A stretch of 64,000 bases of DNA from Halobacteriovoraceae bacterium. GTDB taxonomy: Bacteria > Bdellovibrionota > Bacteriovoracia > Bacteriovoracales > Bacteriovoracaceae. The position numbers were made by a program, and so were the translations under genes. Below are positions 41,979 through 52,000 of the stretch, one piece after another (position 1 is the first letter of the stretch; each line of letters opens with the position of its first letter). The stretch is from positions 62,001 to 126,000 of the forward strand of contig PAMZ01000018.1 of the NCBI GenBank assembly GCA_002707495.1. Direction: 5' to 3'. The notes below the pieces were generated by a model, which was not told the DNA's origin, ran no database searches, and worked only from the letters and a program-made list of their open reading frames with translations.

Positions 41979-41985
41979 GGTCATC

Positions 41986-43023
41986 CTAAGATAGGGTTGT
42001 CACTTGTCTTAAAAGTGTAATGTTCTCCAAGGCGGTTCCACATCCTCTTACAACACAAGTTAAAGGGTCTTCCGCAAGGGAGACAGGTAGTCCCGTCTTC
42101 TCCTTTATCAGAATATCAAGGTTTGCAAGAAGAGATCCCCCTCCAGCTAATATGATTCCATTGTCTACAATATCCGCAGCCAGTTCAGGTGGCGTTTTTT
42201 CAAGTGAAGTCTTAATAGCTTCGATAACTTCAGCGATAGGATCTGAGAGAGCTTCTCTTATTTCGTCACTTGTAACTTCGATCGTCTTAGGAGCTCCTGC
42301 AATAAGATCACGCCCTTTTACCTCATAGGTCTTAACTTCTTCATCAAAAGGATAGGCGTTTCCAATAGAAATTTTGATCATTTCAGCGGTTCTTTCTCCA
42401 ATGAGAAGAGAATATTTCTTTTTAATATAGTTCACGATAGCTTCGTCAAATTTATCCCCAGCAACTCTCACAGACTTTGAATAAACAATTCCACCAAGAG
42501 AGATAACGGCAACCTCAGTCGTTCCACCTCCGATATCAACAATCATATTCCCAGAAGGGTCGGTAATGGGAAGTCCAGCTCCAATCGCTGCAGCCATCGG
42601 CTCTTCAATAAGATAGACTTCTCTCGCCCCTGCTTGTTCAGCTGATTCTTTAACGGCTCTTTTTTCAACCTGAGTGATACCAAAAGGGATACATATAATT
42701 ATTCTTGGCTTTACAAGTTTTGAACCATTCATAGATTTTTGAATAAAATGTTTCAACATAGCTTGGGTGACTTCAAAGTCGGCGATGACTCCATCCTTCA
42801 TAGGTCTAATAGCACGGATTGACCCAGGAGTTCTCCCCAACATTTCTTTAGCTTTATCACCTACCGCAAGGACCTTTTGCTCACCTCGATAACCCTGATG
42901 AACAGCAACGACCGAAGGCTCATTGACTATAATCCCGCCATCTTTTGCGTAAACTAAGCAGTTCGCAGTTCCAAGATCGATAGCAAGGTCGTTTGAAAAC
43001 CAATCCAATACCTTTTTAAACAT
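41986..43023 (-). CDS. mreB: Rod-shape-determining actin homologue MreB
   Basis: A 345-residue bacterial actin. Phosphate-1 loop [62 protein letters not shown] (phosphate-2) and [11 protein letters not shown] are all present. It forms membrane-bound filaments that guide cell-wall elongation. The usual mreC/mreD partners are not next to it; instead a PilZ protein and nagZ follow. It is the first gene of a co-directional string running to 30277. Confidence 0.97.
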   Translation of the reverse strand: MFKKVLDWFSNDLAIDLGTANCLVYAKDGGIIVNEPSVVAVHQGYRGEQKVLAVGDKAKEMLGRTPGSIRAIRPMKDGVIADFEVTQAMLKHFIQKSMNGSKLVKPRIIICIPFGITQVEKRAVKESAEQAGAREVYLIEEPMAAAIGAGLPITDPSGNMIVDIGGGTTEVAVISLGGIVYSKSVRVAGDKFDEAIVNYIKKKYSLLIGERTAEMIKISIGNAYPFDEEVKTYEVKGRDLIAGAPKTIEVTSDEIREALSDPIAEVIEAIKTSLEKTPPELAADIVDNGIILAGGGSLLANLDILIKEKTGLPVSLAEDPLTCVVRGCGTALENITLLRQVTTLS

Positions 43024-43175
43024 TTTTTAAATCCTTTAATAAACGGTAGTTTATGTTTAAATTTATCATTTGCTTTCATATTGCACAATAGGAGAATCTG
43101 ACCGTTTCTTGACATTAACGCTCAAGAAAGATCGCAGCTTTTATTTGATAGACTTCGCTGCTACTATGACGGGCT

Positions 43176-43739
43176 ATGAATGAATTCAATAAATTTCCAT
43201 CCAATTTTGTTTCAGAGCAATTTGTGCCTTATATAGACGAAAAAGAGATCGATGAAATCACTACCAATCTAGCTGCAAAAATAAGTGAAAGATTTAAAGG
43301 TGAAGAGCTGATCATCGTCGGAATTCTTAAAGGCAGTATGGTTTTTATCTCTGATTTGATTAAAAAAGTTCGAGGAGTAACCATCTATATCGAATTTGTT
43401 CAACTCCAAAGTATAGGACGCTCAAAAGAGAGTGCCGGGACAATGGTGATCAAAAAAGATATCAAAACAAATATACAAGGGCGAAATATTCTCATTGCAG
43501 AAGAAATTATTGATACAGGTAGGGCCTTACATTTTCTTATTAATAGACTTCAACAGGCTGAGCCACGAACGATTGAAGTTCTGACTCTTTTTGATAAACC
43601 TTATAAAAGGATTACCCCAGTAAAAGTTCACTATATTGGAAAGCAATTGGATGATAAATTTGTTGTTGGGTATGGTATGGACTTAGAGAATTACGGAAGA
43701 AATATCAGAGACCTCTTCTATCTCAGGTATCCGAATTAA
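43176..43739 (+). CDS. hpt: Hypoxanthine phosphoribosyltransferase
   Basis: A 187-residue type I phosphoribosyltransferase of purine salvage, making IMP/GMP from hypoxanthine/guanine and PRPP. The PRPP loop is ILIAEEIIDTGRAL (usually E-D-I-I-D-T/S-G; here Glu-Glu). GILKGSMVFISDLI and the C-terminal FVVGYGMDLENYGRNI are typical HGPRT features. It is divergent from mreB (152 bp region) and convergent with a lipoprotein gene, with stops overlapping by 4 nt. Confidence 0.9.
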   Translation: MNEFNKFPSNFVSEQFVPYIDEKEIDEITTNLAAKISERFKGEELIIVGILKGSMVFISDLIKKVRGVTIYIEFVQLQSIGRSKESAGTMVIKKDIKTNIQGRNILIAEEIIDTGRALHFLINRLQQAEPRTIEVLTLFDKPYKRITPVKVHYIGKQLDDKFVVGYGMDLENYGRNIRDLFYLRYPN

Positions 43740-44293
43740 ATTTTGCTATAAACTGCTGTGCAAATACAGGTTTGACCGCCGCAACCATCGCCATCGCTTG
43801 ACCCCTCAAATAGTGTGAACAAGTCGAGGGTTAAATTGGTAGTTCCCGATCCAAGCTCTTCGATAAACCAAGACAACCCTACAGCTGATGGCGCAAATAA
43901 GTCGAAATCAATTGGTACTGTTCCCACAGTATTGTCCCCACTATCAGTTATATCTACTTCGCAAGACTCTCCTGAGACAGTGATACTGCCCATATCCATA
44001 ACATCCTCTGAGTCACCCTCAAATTCAGTCGAATATCTTCCTACTGCTGAAGTATTGCATCCAGAAGAGGATAGTGAATAAGAAAAATCACTCGCTCCAA
44101 AATCTATTTGCGCTGTGGTTGTACTGGTATCAAGAGCATAAATTTCAATTTCAAACTCTCTATTAATATCATAGCAAACGACTTCATTCATCTGCCATGA
44201 CCCTACCAAAACATTGTCATCGACATAATTTGTGACCCTTAAGCCACAAGACGTGAAAATAAAAAAAAGAGCAATGCAGGACCGAAATGTCAT
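43736..44293 (-). CDS. Lipoprotein, lipocalin-like outline
   Basis: A 185-residue lipoprotein with signal MTFRSCIALFFIFTSC (lipobox FTSC). The mature part starts LVGSWQMNEVVCYD, as in lipocalin-like proteins, and continues in Asp/Ser/Thr-rich strands. The C-terminus has a Cys cluster (GDGCGGQTCICTAV). It follows the LpoA-like gene by 6 bp and is the last gene of that unit. Function unknown. Confidence 0.66.
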   Translation of the reverse strand: MTFRSCIALFFIFTSCGLRVTNYVDDNVLVGSWQMNEVVCYDINREFEIEIYALDTSTTTAQIDFGASDFSYSLSSSGCNTSAVGRYSTEFEGDSEDVMDMGSITVSGESCEVDITDSGDNTVGTVPIDFDLFAPSAVGLSWFIEELGSGTTNLTLDLFTLFEGSSDGDGCGGQTCICTAVYSKI

Positions 44294-44299
44294 ATAGTA

Positions 44300-46261
44300 C
44301 TAAATAGTCTCCCCTGTCTTTTCAGTATTAGGATCTTTGACAAGTTTTTTAAATCCATCTCTTTGAATTTTCAAAATATCCATTTCTTTAAACCACAGCC
44401 CTTCCGCTAAATTCCACTCAGAAGTTACACCTCGAAGGCTACCAGTTTCCCGAAGGTAAGAGTCAAACTCTTCTCGACTAGAAAAATTTCCTTTTTTTAA
44501 TAAATCCAACGAAACCTTCATAGCATCATAAGACAGAGTATCAACTAAATGAGGAAGAGTTTTATTCATATCTCGATACATTTTGATAAACTCCTCACTA
44601 ACTGCCTTAGTATCGTTTCCAATAACATATCTCTTTCCGGAACTATCATTATATTTTAAAAGGCTGCTATTTATCCAAGGTGGCCCTCCTACGAATTTAA
44701 CTCCCTTCGCATCAAAATAATCAAAGGTGGGAATGATTTGAATAGCCTCACTCGGAAGCGACGGAATAAATACCCAGTCAAAGTCCACGACAGGAGGAAG
44801 ATAGTTAATGATTCTAGCACTTCCCTTGCCAATATTTTTTATCTCCTTCCAAACAAGGAGTTCTTCTCTTCTTTCTCTAGGAAATTTCAGTCCTAATAAT
44901 TTTTTTATTGGTTCTCTATAATCCTTTATTCCTCTTTCATACTGGTTACTGTTCACAAGTTCTAACTTACCCGCATTATGTAACTTCCAAAACTCATTGA
45001 GATAAGAGTATCCCTCATCCTTATCTGGATAGAGAACTGCCACCTTCTTCCCAAATTGATCAAAAGAAGGATTCTTCAACATACTGTTTATTTGAGATTC
45101 GACAGAGCCTGGAATTTCAATAAGCAGATGACTTTTTTCAGATCGAGGAAGATAAACTTGAGATAAAGAGACATAAAGGACTCCATATTTCCTTGCTTCT
45201 AAATATTCTTCTTTAGCAAGATTAGGAAAAAGTCCACCAATTATGACTGCAACATTGTGCTTTTCAACCAGCTCACGAACTTTACTACGAGACAAATAGG
45301 GATTGTTTTGATTGTCTTTCACATAAATTTTATACAGCTCCTCTTTTTTTGATAATCTTGAAAGAGCTGTATTCACTCCCATCAAAGCCTTTTTTCCCCA
45401 CTTACTAGTTTTACCCGATAGTGAAGTGATCAAGCCGATTGACTTGGGATTTACCTTGGAAAAATTATCTACACGAAATTTAAAATCCGTTACAAAAGTA
45501 TTAATTTCTTCAAGATGATTAAATTTTTTATCTAGCCAGTCTACAACATCTTCAGCTCCGGTTCGGTCTCCCTTATAGAGACGACTCATAGCTTCCATTC
45601 GACCTAAATAGGCAATAAGAAATGGGCTATCAGAAGCTTTTTCATCAAGGAAATAAACTCGCTCACTATCTGACATTTTTTTAAAATTATCTATAAGAAC
45701 TTCTTTGTAGGCAAAGTTCTCAACATCGGAGAATGACTTTACATCTTTTCCCAAATACAGAAGAGATTTCACTGCAGGTTTTGAGTCTCCCATCTGGTTG
45801 GCCAAGGTAAAATTTAATTTATGAAAACCATGTAGATCTTTTTTCTCTACATAACTTAAATCAATCTTTTTAAGTTCTCCGTATGATTTTTCGTATTGAT
45901 TTTTTTTAAAAAAGACACTCGCAAGATTAAGTCTGATTTGATTGGTTAAAAAAGGATCTCTCTCCACATTTTGTCGCGCACGATAAAAATTCTCAGCTGC
46001 GCGATCCAGGTCACCATTTCTGTAAAGCATAACTCCTAAGAGATTATATTTTTTAGCCTGTTCATCACGATTTAGAGTTTCGTCAGGAATGGCCCGTAAC
46101 TTTTTTAATGCTTCTGCCTTATCTCCATCTTTGTAGATCAAATTTACGCTTTCTATTGTTTTTAGAAAATCTGAAGAGTAGTAGCTTGGATTTAACGGCG
46201 ATATACCGCTACAGGCTACAAAAAATAAAAGTAAGAGTGAAAATATATAGCTTCTTCTCAT
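44300..46261 (-). CDS. LpoA/YraM-like lipoprotein: TPR plus type I periplasmic-binding fold
   Basis: A 653-residue lipoprotein (signal MRRSYIFSLLLLFFVAC, lipobox FVAC). The N-terminal third (about 30-255) is a helical TPR-like region, and the C-terminal part (about 270-630) is a type I periplasmic binding fold (IGLITSLSGKTSKWG, VIIGGLFPNLAKEEY, LYVSLSQVYLP). This is the layout of LpoA, the outer-membrane activator of penicillin-binding protein 1A. A GAGG site precedes ATG 46261. It lies 79 bp after dnaJ on the same strand. Confidence 0.78.
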   Translation of the reverse strand: MRRSYIFSLLLLFFVACSGISPLNPSYYSSDFLKTIESVNLIYKDGDKAEALKKLRAIPDETLNRDEQAKKYNLLGVMLYRNGDLDRAAENFYRARQNVERDPFLTNQIRLNLASVFFKKNQYEKSYGELKKIDLSYVEKKDLHGFHKLNFTLANQMGDSKPAVKSLLYLGKDVKSFSDVENFAYKEVLIDNFKKMSDSERVYFLDEKASDSPFLIAYLGRMEAMSRLYKGDRTGAEDVVDWLDKKFNHLEEINTFVTDFKFRVDNFSKVNPKSIGLITSLSGKTSKWGKKALMGVNTALSRLSKKEELYKIYVKDNQNNPYLSRSKVRELVEKHNVAVIIGGLFPNLAKEEYLEARKYGVLYVSLSQVYLPRSEKSHLLIEIPGSVESQINSMLKNPSFDQFGKKVAVLYPDKDEGYSYLNEFWKLHNAGKLELVNSNQYERGIKDYREPIKKLLGLKFPRERREELLVWKEIKNIGKGSARIINYLPPVVDFDWVFIPSLPSEAIQIIPTFDYFDAKGVKFVGGPPWINSSLLKYNDSSGKRYVIGNDTKAVSEEFIKMYRDMNKTLPHLVDTLSYDAMKVSLDLLKKGNFSSREEFDSYLRETGSLRGVTSEWNLAEGLWFKEMDILKIQRDGFKKLVKDPNTEKTGETI

Positions 46262-46340
46262 AACAACCTCGTCTCACTATTTTAACGGTAAGACGCAGGG
46301 CTGTCATTGGTTATCCCTTGAGACCGACTATTGTAATCAA

Positions 46341-47420
46341 TTACTGGAAAAACTCTCTGACTTTTTCGAAAAATCCTCGAGACATAGGACTTGAACTTCT
46401 AGCCTCTTCTAATTCAGCTAGCCTTTCAAAAAGCTCACGTTGCTCCTCAGAAAGTTGATTTGGAGTTTCAACGGTGACATTGATAATTTGATCACCTGTT
46501 CCATAACCACCTAAACGTTGAATACCCTTACCTTTAAGTCTCATTTTTTTGCCTGACTGAATTCCAGCAGGTATTTTCATCTCTACCTTCCCATTGAGAG
46601 TAGGAACTTCGACTTCAGCACCAAGAGCCGCTTGAGAGAAAGTGATAGGAACATTGCAATAAATATCAAATTCATCTCGTTCAAAGAATGGATGATCTTC
46701 AATAAATATTTGTACGTATAAATCACCTTTGGGAGCACCTTTAGAACCTATATCACCTTCTTGCGATAATTTTAGGCGCTGTCCGTGATCAATACCGGCG
46801 GGAACCTTTACCTCTAGCTTAACCTTCTTTTTTACTCGTTCAACGATTTCACCTGTTCCTTTACAGTATGGACAAGGTTGAGCAATAGTAAAAAAGCCCT
46901 GTTGGCGACGGATTTCTCCATGTCCCCCACAAGTATTACATGTTTGAGGGGTTGATCCCTCTTTCACAACATTTCTATGTATAGTGACTTCTTTCTCAAC
47001 TCCAAAAGCAGCTTCTTCAAAAGAGACGTTTAAGTTCAGCTGAAGATCATCTCCTCGCCTTCCTCTTGGACCACCGCCACCTCGACGTCTTCCGCCAGCA
47101 GCACCTCCGCCAAAGATATCACCAAAGAGATCACCAAAAATATCTCCCAGGTCACCAAAGTCTCCTCCTTGGAAACCTCCACCGAAGCCTTGCCCGTTCA
47201 TTCCTGCATGACCAAATTGATCGTACTGCGATCTCTTTTTGTCATCCAGAAGAACTTCTGCCGCCTCGGAAGCCTCTTTAAACTTAGCCTCTGCTTCCGT
47301 ATCACCCGGGTTTCGGTCCGGGTGATATTTCATTGCTAGTTTTCTGTAAGCTTTTTTAACTTCATCCTTACCGGCACCTTTACTGACACCTAGGACTTCG
47401 TAGTAATCTCTTTTACTCAT
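46341..47420 (-). CDS. dnaJ: Chaperone DnaJ with a single zinc centre
   Basis: A 359-residue co-chaperone. The J domain has HPD at 33-35, and a Gly/Phe-rich region spans about 68-120. The zinc domain has only two CxxCxGxG motifs (C161/C164 and C183/C186). These match motifs 2 and 3 of E. coli DnaJ, the second zinc centre, even in numbering. Motifs 1 and 4, which form zinc centre I, are absent (EVTI and KKKV lie at their places). The two C-terminal substrate-binding domains and the dimer end are complete. It follows dnaK by 19 bp. Confidence 0.95.
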   Translation of the reverse strand: MSKRDYYEVLGVSKGAGKDEVKKAYRKLAMKYHPDRNPGDTEAEAKFKEASEAAEVLLDDKKRSQYDQFGHAGMNGQGFGGGFQGGDFGDLGDIFGDLFGDIFGGGAAGGRRRGGGGPRGRRGDDLQLNLNVSFEEAAFGVEKEVTIHRNVVKEGSTPQTCNTCGGHGEIRRQQGFFTIAQPCPYCKGTGEIVERVKKKVKLEVKVPAGIDHGQRLKLSQEGDIGSKGAPKGDLYVQIFIEDHPFFERDEFDIYCNVPITFSQAALGAEVEVPTLNGKVEMKIPAGIQSGKKMRLKGKGIQRLGGYGTGDQIINVTVETPNQLSEEQRELFERLAELEEARSSSPMSRGFFEKVREFFQ

Positions 47421-47439
47421 GGAGTTCTCTATCTCTTAA

Positions 47440-49359
47440 TTAAACTTCTTTAAAATCTGCATCTACGACATCGTCATCATCATTTTTCTTTGACTCTGCA
47501 CCTGTCGTGTCAGCTTGCGCCTCAGCTCCAGCAGCATCTCCTTCAGGAGCTCCTTGCTGTCCATACAAGTGCTGTGCAATTGAGTGAGATGCATTCTGTA
47601 ATCTTTCATGAGCTGCTTTTAACTCATCAATATTTTCCGAAGTTAACTTAGCTTTCGCTTCTTCCATTGCAGCCTCTACATCGCCCTTAGCATCAGCCGG
47701 AACTTTGTCGCCAGCTTCTTTTAGAGCTTTCTCGGTTGCAAAGACCAATGAGTCTAGATTATTTCTTGCATCAACAACTTCTCTTCTTTTTGAATCAGCA
47801 TCACGGTTAGCTTCAGCATCTTTCACCATTTTTTCGATTTCTTCATCAGTTAAACCAGAACCAGAAGTAATCACGATATCTTGTTTCTTATTTGTAGCCT
47901 TATCAACTGCTGAAACATTGATGATCCCGTTGGCATCAATATCAAATGAAACTTCAATCTGAGGAACTCCTCTTGGAGCTGGTGCGATACCTGTAAGATC
48001 AAACCTTCCCAGAGTTTTGTTATCATTTGAAAATTCACGCTCACCTTGAAGAACATGAATAGAAACCGCAGGTTGATTATCTTCAGCTGTAGAAAAGACC
48101 TGAGATTTTTTAGTAGGAATCGTCGTGTTTTTCTCGATGATTTTAGTCATAACACCACCAAGAGTCTCGATTCCAAGAGAGAGAGGAGTCACGTCTAAAA
48201 GTAGAACGTCTTTTACATCACCTTGAAGAACCCCACCTTGAACAGCTGCACCAGCGGCAACAACTTCATCAGGGTTAACTCCTTTACTCGGCTCTTTTCC
48301 AAAGATTTGCTTAACCTTCTCTTGAACAGCAGGAATTCTTGTAGACCCACCAACAAGGATGACCTCGTTAATTTCTGACTTATCCAAACCAGAGTCTTTT
48401 AAGCAAGTCGTACAAGGTTCATTCAACCCGTCAATGTACTTAGAGATCAACTGCTCAAACTTTCCTCTCGTTAGGTTCAAGTTCAAGTGTTTTGGACCTG
48501 AAGCATCGGCGGTGATGAACGGAAGGTTAATATCTGTTTGAGTAGCAGAAGACAGCTCATGCTTAGCTTTCTCTGCGGCTTCTTTAAGTCTTTGAAGGGC
48601 CATCTGGTCTTTACGAAGATCAACAGAGTTGTCTTTCATAAATTCTTCGGCCATCCAGTTGATGATTTCTTCATCAAAGTTTTCCCCACCAAGAAAAGTA
48701 TCTCCGTTAGTAGCTTTAACTTCGAATACACCGTCTTCAGTGATTTCAAGAATTGAAATATCAAATGTTCCCCCACCAAGGTCGAAGACTGCGATATTCA
48801 TATCTTTTTTCTGATCCATACCGTAAGCAAGTGCTGCTGCAGTTGGCTCGTTGATAATTCTTTTTACTTCAAGTCCTGCGATCTTTCCGGCATCTTTCGT
48901 TGCTTGTCTTTGAGCATCGTTAAAATAAGCAGGAACGGTAATAACTGCTTCTGTTACAGCTTCTCCAAGATAGTCTTCAGCAGCTTTTTTCATTTTCTCT
49001 AAAACTCTTGCAGAAATTTCTTGAGGAGAAAATTCTTTTCCCGCAACCTTAATCCAAGCATCTCCGTTTTTATTTGCGAAAATATCGAATGGAGCTACAT
49101 CTGCAAATTCTTTTGCTTCTGCATCAGTTGCTTTTCTACCGATAAGTCTTTTAATACCGTAAAGAGTTTTATTAGGATTTGTTACCGCTTGTCTTTTAGC
49201 AACTTGTCCTACCAGAACTTCCTCTTTGTCATTAAAAGCAATCACCGAAGGAGTTGTATTATGCCCTTCCGCATTTTGAATAATTTTGTACTTTCCACCC
49301 TCATATACAGCGACACAAGAGTTTGTTGTTCCTAAGTCAATTCCAATAATTCTTCCCAT
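47440..49359 (-). CDS. dnaK: Hsp70 chaperone DnaK
   Basis: A 639-residue Hsp70. The ATPase domain has [34 protein letters not shown] and [14 protein letters not shown]. The linker/substrate domain has [19 protein letters not shown]. The C-terminal lid ends in the acidic tail [13 protein letters not shown], close to the usual EEVKD-type end. It lies between grpE (16 bp) and dnaJ (19 bp) in one operon. All motifs appear intact. Confidence 0.98.
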   Translation of the reverse strand: MGRIIGIDLGTTNSCVAVYEGGKYKIIQNAEGHNTTPSVIAFNDKEEVLVGQVAKRQAVTNPNKTLYGIKRLIGRKATDAEAKEFADVAPFDIFANKNGDAWIKVAGKEFSPQEISARVLEKMKKAAEDYLGEAVTEAVITVPAYFNDAQRQATKDAGKIAGLEVKRIINEPTAAALAYGMDQKKDMNIAVFDLGGGTFDISILEITEDGVFEVKATNGDTFLGGENFDEEIINWMAEEFMKDNSVDLRKDQMALQRLKEAAEKAKHELSSATQTDINLPFITADASGPKHLNLNLTRGKFEQLISKYIDGLNEPCTTCLKDSGLDKSEINEVILVGGSTRIPAVQEKVKQIFGKEPSKGVNPDEVVAAGAAVQGGVLQGDVKDVLLLDVTPLSLGIETLGGVMTKIIEKNTTIPTKKSQVFSTAEDNQPAVSIHVLQGEREFSNDNKTLGRFDLTGIAPAPRGVPQIEVSFDIDANGIINVSAVDKATNKKQDIVITSGSGLTDEEIEKMVKDAEANRDADSKRREVVDARNNLDSLVFATEKALKEAGDKVPADAKGDVEAAMEEAKAKLTSENIDELKAAHERLQNASHSIAQHLYGQQGAPEGDAAGAEAQADTTGAESKKNDDDDVVDADFKEV

Positions 49360-49375
49360 TATTTACTCCTTACAA

Positions 49376-49966
49376 TTAGTTTTTTGCGACAATTACTTTA
49401 GCAGCTCTCACCACTCTATCATTCAAGGTGTATCCGTTTTCAAACACCTGAATGACTTCCATATCTTTTTTCCCCTCAGCTGGCTGTTGTGCCAATGCCT
49501 CATGGAAATTAGGATCAAATTCTTCACCTAGCGCTTCAATTTTTTTCAGTCCATGCTTTTCTAGAGTATCGAGAAAAAGCTTATTTACCATGCGTATACC
49601 TTCCGCAATGTTTTTAATTTTCTCGTCTTCTTCTTTTTCAATAAAACCCAAAGTGCGCTCAAAATTATCCATCACAGCGACAAGGTCTTTCATTATTTTC
49701 TCACTGCCAAACTTATGAAGATCGTCTTTCTCTCTTTCATACCTTCTTTGCATATTTTGCATTTCAGCAGCTAAATAATAATACTTCTCTTTGAACTCAT
49801 CTTTTTGTTCTTTTTGCTCTTCCTCAGAGCTGTCCTCTTGAGCTGCAGTCTCTAAAACTTCTACATTATCGTCCGAAACAGTATCCTCATCAGCGTTAGA
49901 CTCCTGAGCCATTTTCACTTCCTCAGTTACTTCTTCTTGAGTTTTCTCATCCATCGTGTTTTCCAT
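49376..49966 (-). CDS. grpE: Nucleotide exchange factor GrpE
   Basis: A protein of 196 residues: an acidic N-terminal tail, a long coiled coil (KYYYLAAEMQNMQRRYERE), and the C-terminal beta domain with EGIRMVNKLFLDTLEKHGL and FDPNFHEAL, the standard GrpE signature. It releases ADP from DnaK. The start is either ATG 49966 or GTG 49972; a GGAG site lies 5 nt before the GTG and 11 nt before the ATG. It is the first gene of the dnaK operon, and no hrcA precedes it. Confidence 0.94.
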   Translation of the reverse strand: MENTMDEKTQEEVTEEVKMAQESNADEDTVSDDNVEVLETAAQEDSSEEEQKEQKDEFKEKYYYLAAEMQNMQRRYEREKDDLHKFGSEKIMKDLVAVMDNFERTLGFIEKEEDEKIKNIAEGIRMVNKLFLDTLEKHGLKKIEALGEEFDPNFHEALAQQPAEGKKDMEVIQVFENGYTLNDRVVRAAKVIVAKN

Positions 49967-49996
49967 TTTCACTCTTACTCCATTTCTATTCTTAAA

Positions 49997-50021
49997 ATGG
50001 GATCTTATGAATCAATGTCAA
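49997..50021 (-). promoter_or_regulatory. Probable heat-shock (sigma32-type) promoter of grpE-dnaK-dnaJ
   Basis: On the minus strand TTGACA (50021-50016) and TCCCATTTT (from 50002) are spaced by 13 nt, close to the RpoH consensus CTTGAAA / CCCCATNT. The -10 box ends about 30 nt before the grpE start. No CIRCE inverted repeat (the HrcA site) is seen. Confidence 0.5.
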
Positions 50022-50082
50022 TGATTTGACTTAAAAAAACTTTCCGCCTTTTTCCCTGATCGCAATTTCAACACCTTAGAAT

Positions 50083-51198
50083 CTATATTATATCCATAAG
50101 ATCGCCGAGCATTGAGTCATTCATCAAAAAGCCAAGAGGAGTTATTTTTAAATTTTCAAGATCCGAACCTGGTTCAACATACCCAAGTTGGTGCCAGTTT
50201 TCTACCTTAGTTTTTAAATATTGCTGCGAAATATTCATCCCAAGAATTGATTGCAAATTAAAAGACTTTGATCTTCTCAAGGCCAAAAATAACTTCTCCA
50301 ATATCAATGACTCTCCCTTCACCTCTTCCGTTTGAAATCCTCCGGATAAGCTTTTCCACTGATATCGAAAAACTTTATCAGGTTTACAAATTGTGCCTGT
50401 CGCATTTGGCCCGACTGCTGCCACAGACTCATAATCCCAATACTTTTTATTGTGCACAGACTCCATAGTTTCGGTTTTTGCAAAATTTGAAACCTCATAA
50501 TGATGAAATCCTAGCTTCTCCAATTGCCTTGATACCTCCAAATAGTCATCTCGAATCTTTTCCTCATCAGGAAGCTTCTCTTTTAAAGGGTAATTAAGGC
50601 GAGTGCTAAGAATATAAACACTGAAATGACTGGGAGAGAAGTCAGAGAGCTGCTCGATTTCTTGAATTAAATCTCTCGCTTCACTCTCAGGTGTTCCTAT
50701 AATCAGATCCACACTAAAATTCGATTTTGTCTTACTGAGATACTCTAGACTCAGTGTAACTTCTGAAAGATCGTGACGCCTATCTAAAAGACGAAGATAT
50801 TTCTCATTATAAGCTTGGACGCCAAGCGAAAATCTATTTACACCCAACTCTTTCCACGCTTCTAACTCTTCAAGGTTGAAAGTTCCTGGATCTATTTCAA
50901 TAGTAAACTCATAATTAGAATTTAGGCTCAGTCCGACTTTTGAAAAATTATCCAATAACTGTTTCATTTTATCTGGTTTTAATAACGAGGGAGTGCCCCC
51001 ACCGATATAGAGAGTATCTAAAAGATCAAAACTCTCTCCATGGAAGTCATTTAATTTAACGAGTTCCCTCACCTGGACATCCATCAACTCCAAATAGGTG
51101 TCAATTTGACTAGACTCAGTAAGTTTATGCTTATAAAAATCACAATAATTACAAAGGTGCTTGCAATAGGGAAAGTGAACATAAAGTGACTTCAGCAT
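50083..51198 (-). CDS. hemW: Radical SAM protein HemW (heme chaperone, CPO-like)
   Basis: A 371-residue radical SAM protein. The 4Fe-4S motif is C12-x3-C16-x2-C19 followed by DF. DTLYIGGGTPSLL, FTIEIDPGTFN, RFSLGVQAY, VDLIIGTPES and the C-terminal HNKKYW region are all features of HemW. HemW binds heme and transfers it to respiratory proteins; it is not itself a coproporphyrinogen oxidase. It is 37 bp from the divergent Wzm gene. Confidence 0.9.
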   Translation of the reverse strand: MLKSLYVHFPYCKHLCNYCDFYKHKLTESSQIDTYLELMDVQVRELVKLNDFHGESFDLLDTLYIGGGTPSLLKPDKMKQLLDNFSKVGLSLNSNYEFTIEIDPGTFNLEELEAWKELGVNRFSLGVQAYNEKYLRLLDRRHDLSEVTLSLEYLSKTKSNFSVDLIIGTPESEARDLIQEIEQLSDFSPSHFSVYILSTRLNYPLKEKLPDEEKIRDDYLEVSRQLEKLGFHHYEVSNFAKTETMESVHNKKYWDYESVAAVGPNATGTICKPDKVFRYQWKSLSGGFQTEEVKGESLILEKLFLALRRSKSFNLQSILGMNISQQYLKTKVENWHQLGYVEPGSDLENLKITPLGFLMNDSMLGDLMDII

Positions 51199-51235
51199 TG
51201 GTTGAATATAATCCTAAGCTATATTAAAATTTGAT

Positions 51236-52000
51236 ATGTCATTAAAACACCAATTTTTGGTAACAACTACCCTAACATTAGCAGAAATGAAAGCTCGCTA
51301 TAGAAATACCATGGCGGGAGTTCTGTGGGTTATGCTGAATCCCCTGATCATGTTTTCTGTTCATGCCTTAATTTTTAAATATATCTTAAGACTCGACATA
51401 GATAGGTATTTTATTTTTTTATTGAGTGGCTTGCTCCCCTGGATATTTGTAAGCTCCACAATAACCCAATCAGTTCACTGCTTTATAACCATGAGAGAGT
51501 CACTCCTCTCTTTTCAAATTCATCCAATGGCAGTAATTCTTTCAAAATGCGTTGATCATTTTGTAAACTTCATCATTCCCTTTATATTTTTATTTCTCAT
51601 TTTGTCTGATTCTGAAAGTTTTAATTGGACGGGAATCGCCTTTCTTCCCATTGCCTTCCTGTCTCTATTTTTAGGAGTATTTTTTCTGGCTCTACTTTTA
51701 TCTACATTACAAGTATTCTTTAGGGATACCGAATACATCACGACCTTCCTCGTAAACGTATTATTTTTTCTCACTCCCATATTTTATCCAAGGCATCTCA
51801 TTCCAGACGAATATCAAATTTTCGTCGACATAAATCCCATCTATGCTTGGGTGCAACCATTTAAAATAGCCCTTTGGAAATTTAATATTTCAAATCTTAT
51901 CGAAGCCTCACTCCTTTCTTTCGGCTTCACTTTTTTGTTTGGAGCTATGGCAATTTCTTTTTGGAGGTGGACTCGTAATGAACTCTACATCAATATCTGA
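51236..52000 (+). CDS. Polysaccharide ABC exporter permease (Wzm/KpsM/TagG family)
   Basis: A 254-residue ABC-2 type permease with six membrane segments. The N-terminal amphipathic motif AEMKARYRNTMAGVLWVMLNPL is the hallmark of Wzm/KpsM/TagG proteins, which export O-antigen, capsule or teichoic-acid glycans. The next gene, starting within its last 23 nt, codes for the matching ATPase. Glycosyltransferase genes nearby support a surface polysaccharide role. Confidence 0.88.
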   Translation: MSLKHQFLVTTTLTLAEMKARYRNTMAGVLWVMLNPLIMFSVHALIFKYILRLDIDRYFIFLLSGLLPWIFVSSTITQSVHCFITMRESLLSFQIHPMAVILSKCVDHFVNFIIPFIFLFLILSDSESFNWTGIAFLPIAFLSLFLGVFFLALLLSTLQVFFRDTEYITTFLVNVLFFLTPIFYPRHLIPDEYQIFVDINPIYAWVQPFKIALWKFNISNLIEASLLSFGFTFLFGAMAISFWRWTRNELYINI

